From positions 1 through 64,000 of the forward strand of contig JACPCR010000066.1 in the NCBI GenBank assembly GCA_016179685.1: a stretch of DNA of 64,000 nt, read 5' to 3'. The position numbers and the translations under genes are program-made. The notes beneath the pieces were generated by a model that saw only the letters and a list, made by a program, of their open reading frames with translations, had not been told where the DNA came from and did not search any database. Below, piece after piece: positions 59,041-64,000 of this stretch. Position 1 is the first letter of the stretch; each line of letters opens with the position of its first letter. The DNA comes from Planctomycetota bacterium (GTDB taxonomy: Bacteria > Planctomycetota > PUPC01 > JACPCR01).

Positions 59041-62000
59041 CACTCGAAGAGCGCCCGCGATTTCGCCCGCACGCTGGCGGTTTCCTCGATCAACCGCCGC
59101 CCGGCTGCCTTCCCCAGCCCCATGGAATAGGCGATCTCGTCCCGTAGGCGATCCTCCTGTGGGAATTCGTCCACCGCGCGGTTGGTGACCATCCGGAGGC
59201 GGTTCTCCAGGCGGCGGAGGAAAAGGTAGGCGTCGCGTGCCGCTTCCGCCTCATCGGGACCGAGGTGGCCTCGGTCCCGGAGCGCTTCGAGGAGGGCCAT
59301 CGCGGCAGGAACGCGGAGGGCCGGGTCGCTGTGTCCGTGCCGCAGGGCGAGAATCTGCAGCAAGAACTCGATGTCGACGATTCCGCCGCTGCCTCGCTTG
59401 AGATGGCCGGGGGAGACGCTGGCCTCGAGCCTCCGGCGCATCTCCAGAATCTCCTGCAGCTCGACCACCGTGAGCGCATGGCCGAACGCCCAGTCCTGCA
59501 GCCGAGCGACCACTCGCGCGCCGAAGAGGCGGCAACCGGCGGCGAACCGGACTCGGGTGAGGGCCTGGCGTTCCCACGTCTGAGCGCGGCCTCCGTGATA
59601 GTAGGCCTCGAGGAATTCGGCGGAGCAGGCCAGGGGTCCCTTCGAACCCATGGGCCGCAGCCGGGCATCGACGTCGAAGAGTTTGCCATAGGGGCTCGGC
59701 TCGCTGAGCAACCGGGTGACGGCGTGGGCGAGGCGGGTGAAGAAATCGGACGCGTAGAGCCCCGTCCGGGTCTGTCCTTCCTCTTCAAAGGCGAAGAGCA
59801 CATCGAGGTCAGAGAAATAATTGAGTTCCTGGCCGCCAAACTTTCCCAGTGCCAGGATAGCGAACGGGATGGGACGGCCCGCGGGCCCCGCGGGGACACC
59901 GTAGCGTGCCTCGAGTTCCTTCGTGGATAGGGCCAGCGCTTGCCGCAGCACCGCCTGTGCCAGGTGTGAAAGGTCCTCGAACGTCTCGAGTGGTCCGGAC
60001 CGTCCCAGCACATCCCGGGTGCCTATCCGCAGCAGCTCCGCGTTCCGGAAGGCGGTGAGGATGGCCAGGGGCGTGTCCGCGCCGGCGAGAAGCCGCTCGA
60101 GCTCCGCTTCCAGCCTTGCCGGGTCCTTGCGCTCACGAACGACCAGGGAGTCCAGCAGGTCGTCGAACATGCCCGGGTGGCCCGCCAGCAGTTCGACGAG
60201 GAACTGGCCGGAGGAGCACAAATGGAGGAGCAGTGGCAAGGCGCCCCTCTCTTCGGAAAGCCACTGGTAGACCATGGTCTTCGCCCCTAAGGACGAAAGG
60301 ACTCGGTCGAACTGCATCAGGGTCTGGTCGGGCCGAGGCGTCTCCCGTATCTCACCCAGCAGGATCGGGGCCAAGCTCGCCAGGTATTCACGGGTCCTGG
60401 GTGAACGGAGGAGCGGCGAGTCCTCTTCCGCGAGGTGCGATAAGATTCGGCCTGCATGGGTGGGGTTTTCGAAGCCGAAGGACCCGAGTACGGTCTGGAC
60501 CTGCTGCGGGTCCGCCTCGGCGGAGAGGATCAGGCCGACCTCGGGATGGGGCTCGTTCCGGGCCGAATCGAAGAGCCGGCCGAACGTGCGTTCGAAGATT
60601 TTCCGGACGGTCTCCGTGTGGCCGCGATAGGCCCGAAGGAAGGCCTGTGCCGCGGTCTCCGTCGCGGACGGCCGGAAGTTCATGCGGCGCGCCAGGCGCT
60701 CCACTTCCTGATCCTCTTCCGGCAAGGCGTGGAGCTTGAGCTGGTGCAGCGTTTGCAGCCGGTGCTCCGTCTTCCTAAGGAAGAGATAGGCAGTTTCGAG
60801 GCTCGTGATCTCCTGGGACGCAAGGATGCCGGCCTTGCCGAACGCCCGAAGGGCCTCGAGGGTATTCCCGGTCCGTAGGCTCGGGTCCTGCCCCCCGAGG
60901 AGGAGCTGGTGGAACTGCACGACGTATTCGATGTCGCGTATGCCTCCGCTGCCGAGCTTCACGCCACGGTGGCGTTCTCCGCGTTCCGCGGCCTTCCGCT
61001 CCATCTGTTCCTTGACCTCCTTGATCTCCCGGATTTCCTCGAAGGTGAGGTACTTGCGATAGATCAACGGCTGGAGGTTCTGGATGAAGCGCTCGCCCAG
61101 TTCGCGGCAGCCCGCGGCGCACCGGGCCTTGATCAGCGCCTGGCGTTCCCACATCCGGGCCGCCGTGGCGTAGTAATTCAGGGCGCTGGCCAGGCCGCGC
61201 GTGAGCGGGCCCGATTGGCCGTCGGGCCGCAAACGCGTATCAACGCGAAAGACAAAGCCCCCTTCCGTGGGCTCGGCGATCCACCGGATGATCTCCTCGG
61301 CCAATCGGTCGAAAAACTCCTGGTTGGTCAGGCCGCGCCGGCGTGCGCCCGGCGCGGCCTCGACCTCTCCATCCGAGGAGTAGAGAAACAGGATGTCGAT
61401 GTCCGAGCTGTAATTCAACTCGCGGCCACCCAGTTTCCCCAGCGCCAGAATGGCCATGCCCGCCTCCTGCCCGTCCGCCTGGCGCGGGACGCCCCACTCG
61501 CTGTGCAGGCGTTCCAGGCCGCACCGGTACGACGTCTCCAGCGCCGCGTCGGCCACGTTGGACAGGTCTGCCGTGACGCGCTCGAGCGGCGACTCTCGCA
61601 CGATGTCGGCGAAGCCGATCCTCAGCATCTCGAGACGCTTGAAGCGCCTCAGGGAGGCGACGCGATGCTCGCTGGATTGCAGCGAATCGACCTCGGCGGC
61701 CAGATCGGCCGTCATCCGGTCTCGGTCCCGGAGCGTGCCGGACGAGGTGGCGCCTCGCAGCCACTCGAACGAGCGCACGTCCCGGATCAGGATGTCCGAA
61801 AAATACTGGCTGGAACTGAAGAGGGCGACGGCCACCTCGATCAGGTTCGGATCGAACTGCAAGGTGGAGAAGAACGTCGCCTTGCTGATCGAGGCCTCGG
61901 CAAACCGGGCAAAATTGAGCAGCCCCATCTCTGCATCCGCCGAGTCCCGCAAGACCACCAGCAGACGTGGCAGGATGCGGGCCAGCTCCTGGCGCAAGAC

Positions 62001-62165
62001 GGGCTCGCCCGCCAGGTCTTGCAGGATTTCATCCGCCCATGCCGGACGCTCAAAACCATAGGCCCGCAGGGTCGCCTCCAGGACACCCGGGGGCAGCTCC
62101 GCGGCCAGCAGCAGGCGGGGCAGTTCTTCCGTCCGAAGTGCCCGGGCTGGATTCGCGTCGCTCAT
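59013..62165 (-). CDS. glnE: Glutamine synthetase adenylyltransferase/adenylyl-removing enzyme
   Basis: A 1050-residue GlnE. It has two nucleotidyltransferase domains: AILALGKLGGRELNYSSDIDILFLY (about 232-256) and AILALGKFGGQELNYFSDLDVLFAF (about 767-791). Each is followed by a helical GlnD PII-uridylyltransferase-type domain (the first with KLGSGGIRDIEYVVQFHQL, the second with KRGSGGIVDIEFLLQIL). It adds AMP to and removes AMP from GlnA in response to nitrogen status. The gene is monocistronic. A perfect hairpin directly abuts its start codon (62166-62219), which is unusual and could restrict translation. Confidence 0.95.
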   Translation of the reverse strand: MSDANPARALRTEELPRLLLAAELPPGVLEATLRAYGFERPAWADEILQDLAGEPVLRQELARILPRLLVVLRDSADAEMGLLNFARFAEASISKATFFSTLQFDPNLIEVAVALFSSSQYFSDILIRDVRSFEWLRGATSSGTLRDRDRMTADLAAEVDSLQSSEHRVASLRRFKRLEMLRIGFADIVRESPLERVTADLSNVADAALETSYRCGLERLHSEWGVPRQADGQEAGMAILALGKLGGRELNYSSDIDILFLYSSDGEVEAAPGARRRGLTNQEFFDRLAEEIIRWIAEPTEGGFVFRVDTRLRPDGQSGPLTRGLASALNYYATAARMWERQALIKARCAAGCRELGERFIQNLQPLIYRKYLTFEEIREIKEVKEQMERKAAERGERHRGVKLGSGGIRDIEYVVQFHQLLLGGQDPSLRTGNTLEALRAFGKAGILASQEITSLETAYLFLRKTEHRLQTLHQLKLHALPEEDQEVERLARRMNFRPSATETAAQAFLRAYRGHTETVRKIFERTFGRLFDSARNEPHPEVGLILSAEADPQQVQTVLGSFGFENPTHAGRILSHLAEEDSPLLRSPRTREYLASLAPILLGEIRETPRPDQTLMQFDRVLSSLGAKTMVYQWLSEERGALPLLLHLCSSGQFLVELLAGHPGMFDDLLDSLVVRERKDPARLEAELERLLAGADTPLAILTAFRNAELLRIGTRDVLGRSGPLETFEDLSHLAQAVLRQALALSTKELEARYGVPAGPAGRPIPFAILALGKFGGQELNYFSDLDVLFAFEEEGQTRTGLYASDFFTRLAHAVTRLLSEPSPYGKLFDVDARLRPMGSKGPLACSAEFLEAYYHGGRAQTWERQALTRVRFAAGCRLFGARVVARLQDWAFGHALTVVELQEILEMRRRLEASVSPGHLKRGSGGIVDIEFLLQILALRHGHSDPALRVPAAMALLEALRDRGHLGPDEAEAARDAYLFLRRLENRLRMVTNRAVDEFPQEDRLRDEIAYSMGLGKAAGRRLIEETASVRAKSRALFECVSRGGGRC

Positions 62166-62219
62166 GGTTAGTATCCCTGCTCATCAGTGCGCCAGCACTG
62201 ATGAGCAGGGATACTAACC
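62166..62219. promoter_or_regulatory. Perfect 25-bp hairpin abutting the glnE start
   Basis: GGTTAGTATCCCTGCTCATCAGTGC is fully complementary to the right arm at 62195-62219, with loop GCCA. On the glnE strand the 3' arm ends at the base before ATG and contains the only Shine-Dalgarno-like bases, so the structure should hide the ribosome binding region. It also has the AGTGC/GCACT apex. Confidence 0.6.
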
Positions 62220-62405
62220 TGAAACCCCTCCCAAAGGGAACCGCTGGGAGGCGAAATTCAAGAGTCACTCCAACTTCAACGCTTGTGAATTGATCACTTA
62301 TGAAATATCGAGTTTTCTTATTTCGCCTCCCGAAGGAATCCCACTTCCCTCCGGGAGGGATTCAGTTGGGAAGCGGGGTCCCTTCGGGAGGGAGGGGTTT
62401 CTTAT
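62220..62405. repeat. Inverted-repeat spacer between glnE and lspA
   Basis: GAAACCCCTCCCAAAGGGA at the left and TCCCTTCGGGAGGGAGGGGTTTC at the right form a long interrupted inverted repeat. Between them are CCTCCCGAAGGAATCCC and its imperfect complement. No gene or promoter match is clear. Confidence 0.45.
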
Positions 62406-62451
62406 GGTAGACGAGTTCGCAAGTGCACCCGCACTTGCGAACTCGTCTACC
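62406..62451. terminator. Perfect 21-bp hairpin after lspA
   Basis: GGTAGACGAGTTCGCAAGTGC pairs perfectly with 62431-62451 around loop ACCC. It lies three bases after the lspA stop (62455-62457, minus strand). The apex is AGTGC/GCACT. No T-tract is seen. Confidence 0.7.
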
Positions 62452-62454
62452 AGA

Positions 62455-62964
62455 TTATTCGGCCTCCCCTTTTCTGAAGCCGTCCGGCCTCCCGGCGGAA
62501 AAGAACCAGATCAGGGCGGCTGAGCCGGCGCAAATGAACGTGTCGGCCAGGTTGAAGGTCGGCCAGGTGAAACTGCCCACATGAAAATCAAGGAAGTCTC
62601 GCACCCTTCCGTGGAACAGCCGGTCGCCGTAGAACATTCGGTCCCAGAGGTTGCCCAGAGTGCCGGCAGTGATGAGGCCAAGGGGGACGGTGATGCGGGG
62701 CCCCTGCTGGCGAGTCGTATGGAAGAACCAGTAAACGACGCCGAGGGCGATGAGGGAAAGGGGGATGAAGACGAATCCGCTGCCCTGGAGGATGCCGAAG
62801 ACGCCGCCTGAATTAGTCGTGCAGCGGAGGTCCAGGATTCCCGGGATCAGCGTCGAGTGCCGGGACTTCGGGAATTCGAGTGCCCTGAATACGGCGTGCT
62901 TGCTAGCCAGATCGAGGAGAGCGCCCAACACGCAGGCGGACCAGAACAGGAGATGAGGCTTCAC
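62455..62964 (-). CDS. lspA: Lipoprotein signal peptidase (signal peptidase II)
   Basis: A 169-residue inner-membrane aspartyl protease that cleaves prolipoproteins. Four hydrophobic helices are visible. The catalytic aspartates lie in GNLWDRMFYGDRLFHGRVRDFLDF and FNLADTFICAGSAALI, matching 'G.l.NliDR...g.VvDFi' and 'FNiAD'. The normal Asn before the first catalytic region is present. I chose GTG 62964, which overlaps the traR/dksA stop as GTGA and gives an ordinary length. The ATG at 63000 would overlap by 40 bases. Confidence 0.93.
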   Translation of the reverse strand: MKPHLLFWSACVLGALLDLASKHAVFRALEFPKSRHSTLIPGILDLRCTTNSGGVFGILQGSGFVFIPLSLIALGVVYWFFHTTRQQGPRITVPLGLITAGTLGNLWDRMFYGDRLFHGRVRDFLDFHVGSFTWPTFNLADTFICAGSAALIWFFSAGRPDGFRKGEAE

Positions 62965-63326
62965 CGGTGACGGGCTTCCTCTTCCTCTTTTTGCTTGCAC
63001 TGCATGCAGAGTCGGGCGTAGGGGATGGCCTCGAGCCGCGATGCAGGGATGGGATGGGAACAGGACTCGCAGTGGCCGAACGAGCCGTCGCTGATGCGTT
63101 CCAGGGCCTCGTCGATTTCACGAATCTCCGCCTCTTCGTTCTGGAGCAGCCCGAGGGCAAATTCCTGATCAAACGTGTCCGTCCCCAGATCGGCCATGTG
63201 CATGGGCAGGTGCGGGCCGGTCTCGCGCCGGAGCGCCTGGTCCGCGAGATTCGAGGCATCGCCCTGAAGGACTTTGCGCAACTCCAGCAAGCGTTTCCGA
63301 TAGGTGACGATTTCTTCCTCGGTCAT
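62961..63326 (-). CDS. TraR/DksA C4-type zinc finger protein
   Basis: A 121-residue DksA-like protein. A coiled-coil N-terminal half (TYRKRLLELRKVLQGDASN ... NEEAEIREIDEALERI) precedes a C4 zinc finger, GHCESCSHPIPASRLEAIPYARLCMQCKQKEEEEARHR, with all four cysteines. In DksA the coiled coil reaches into the RNA polymerase secondary channel with ppGpp. The normal Asp pair at the coiled-coil tip is less clear (LGTDTFDQEFA), so the effect on transcription may differ. It is coupled to lspA by a GTGA overlap. Confidence 0.88.
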   Translation of the reverse strand: MTEEEIVTYRKRLLELRKVLQGDASNLADQALRRETGPHLPMHMADLGTDTFDQEFALGLLQNEEAEIREIDEALERISDGSFGHCESCSHPIPASRLEAIPYARLCMQCKQKEEEEARHR

Positions 63327-63580
63327 GGTGACTCCATCTCTTCTCTCGTGTTTCTTTCTTAATCGAGGCGAGTACTCCAGTATCTCCGAAAACTCTTCCC
63401 TTCGCTTTCAAAAGTTCTTTACAAGGGTAGCTTTGCGAGGCCAGACCTTCTAGCGAGGCGCGTTCCCCAGCTCCTTTCGGTCCTGCTCGCGTGAGCACCA
63501 CGGGTCCGTATGAGGCAGCGCTTCGCTGGGAAGCATGAAGTGCGAATGGATTATACCGGAGGTCCGAGGGCTGTCAATTC

Positions 63581-64000
63581 TCATTCCGGCCGGGCGAACA
63601 ACCGCGCCAGCTCATCCGTTTGGAAAACCGGAAGGTCCCGCAGCGACTGGCCGGATGCCACCTGGAGTCCGGACTCCGGCGGTCGGACCTCTCCGATGGT
63701 GCGGCAGGAGATGCCCCGGGCTTCCACGGCGCGCACGGCGGCACTGGCGTCCTCGGGCCGTACAGCGGCCAGGAGGGCGCCGGAAGCGATGAGACCCCAG
63801 GCGTCCACCCGGAGCGCGTCGCACACGGCGCGGGTCTCCGGCAGGATGGTGACGCGGTCCGCATCGATCCAGAGGCCCGTGCCGGAGGCGAAGGCCAGTT
63901 CGCGCAGGGCCGTGGCCAGTCCGCCTTCGGTGGCGTCGTGCATGGCTCGGGGGCGGCACACTTCACACAAGGCTGCGGCCTCGGGAACAACGCTGATGCC
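63581..64000 (-). CDS. AIR-synthase-related protein, 5' end outside window
   Basis: The C-terminal 139 residues of a larger gene that begins beyond the right edge. RAMHDATEGGLATALRELAFASGTGLWIDADRV, then VDAWGLIASGALLAAVRPEDA and SCRTIGEVRPPESGL, match the C-terminal domain of AIR-synthase-related proteins (HypE, ThiL, SelD, PurM families). The pattern of VVPEAAALCEVCRPRAMHDATEGG is closest to the HypE-like group that works on hydrogenase or related small-molecule phosphates. The missing half with the metal-ATP site would decide this. Confidence 0.75.
   Translation of the reverse strand, partial: GISVVPEAAALCEVCRPRAMHDATEGGLATALRELAFASGTGLWIDADRVTILPETRAVCDALRVDAWGLIASGALLAAVRPEDASAAVRAVEARGISCRTIGEVRPPESGLQVASGQSLRDLPVFQTDELARLFARPE

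Overview
The window is GC-rich and gene-dense and looks like a chromosomal contig from an uncultured bacterium related to Planctomycetota or a neighbouring phylum. The support is an ECF sigma factor of the planctomycete type followed by a membrane-anchored Ser/Thr kinase, WD40 and PQQ-type beta-propellers, UVR-motif proteins, several phytanoyl-CoA-dioxygenase-like (PhyH) enzymes and large secreted carbohydrate-enzyme-like proteins. No rRNA or 16S marker is present and I recognised no tRNA, so the taxonomic call is an inference. Housekeeping genes are ispG, metH, leuB-like, argJ, glnE, lspA and a dksA/traR-type gene, plus the C-terminal part of an AIR-synthase-related gene that runs off the right edge.

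Layout. 0-1.5 kb: SUKH-fold protein, a small antitoxin-like gene and a BrnT toxin remnant. 1.5-6.7 kb: secreted WD40 protein, ChuX/HutX-like protein, UVR protein, cupin, ispG. 6.8-12 kb: large secreted protein flanked by two inverted copies of a miniature transposable element, then an Ldh-family dehydrogenase and a CBM9-like protein. 12-18 kb: site-2 protease, zinc-ribbon membrane protein, PQQ-propeller, desaturase, and a PhyH enzyme overlapped by a small partner gene. 18-22 kb: ExbD-like protein, ECF sigma factor, kinase and small membrane protein. 22-30 kb: amidohydrolase, large secreted glycosidase-like protein with a divergent AraC regulator, MBL hydrolase, Kef-type antiporter. 29.8-37.8 kb: an accessory and decaying region with a predicted small RNA, a zincin-like protein, a protein with two nuclease-like domains, gene fragments and hairpin repeats. 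37.8-44.3 kb: metH, an outer-membrane protein with an internal stop, a truncated NtrC-type regulator and a broken di-haem cytochrome c gene. 44.3-49.2 kb: three more PhyH genes, one with the same kind of small partner, and a toroid-like enzyme. 49.3-52 kb: XPB-like helicase with a Bax1/DUF790 partner. 52-64 kb: mostly core genes.

Themes. (1) Two PhyH genes are each preceded by, and overlap, a small gene of one shared family; this duplicated pair is the best candidate for an undescribed functional unit. (2) Many genes end in long, near-perfect hairpins that sit on or next to the stop codon, often with an AGTGC/GCACT apex. (3) Several interspersed repeat families, two of them MITE-like, lie beside broken genes and mark recent rearrangement.
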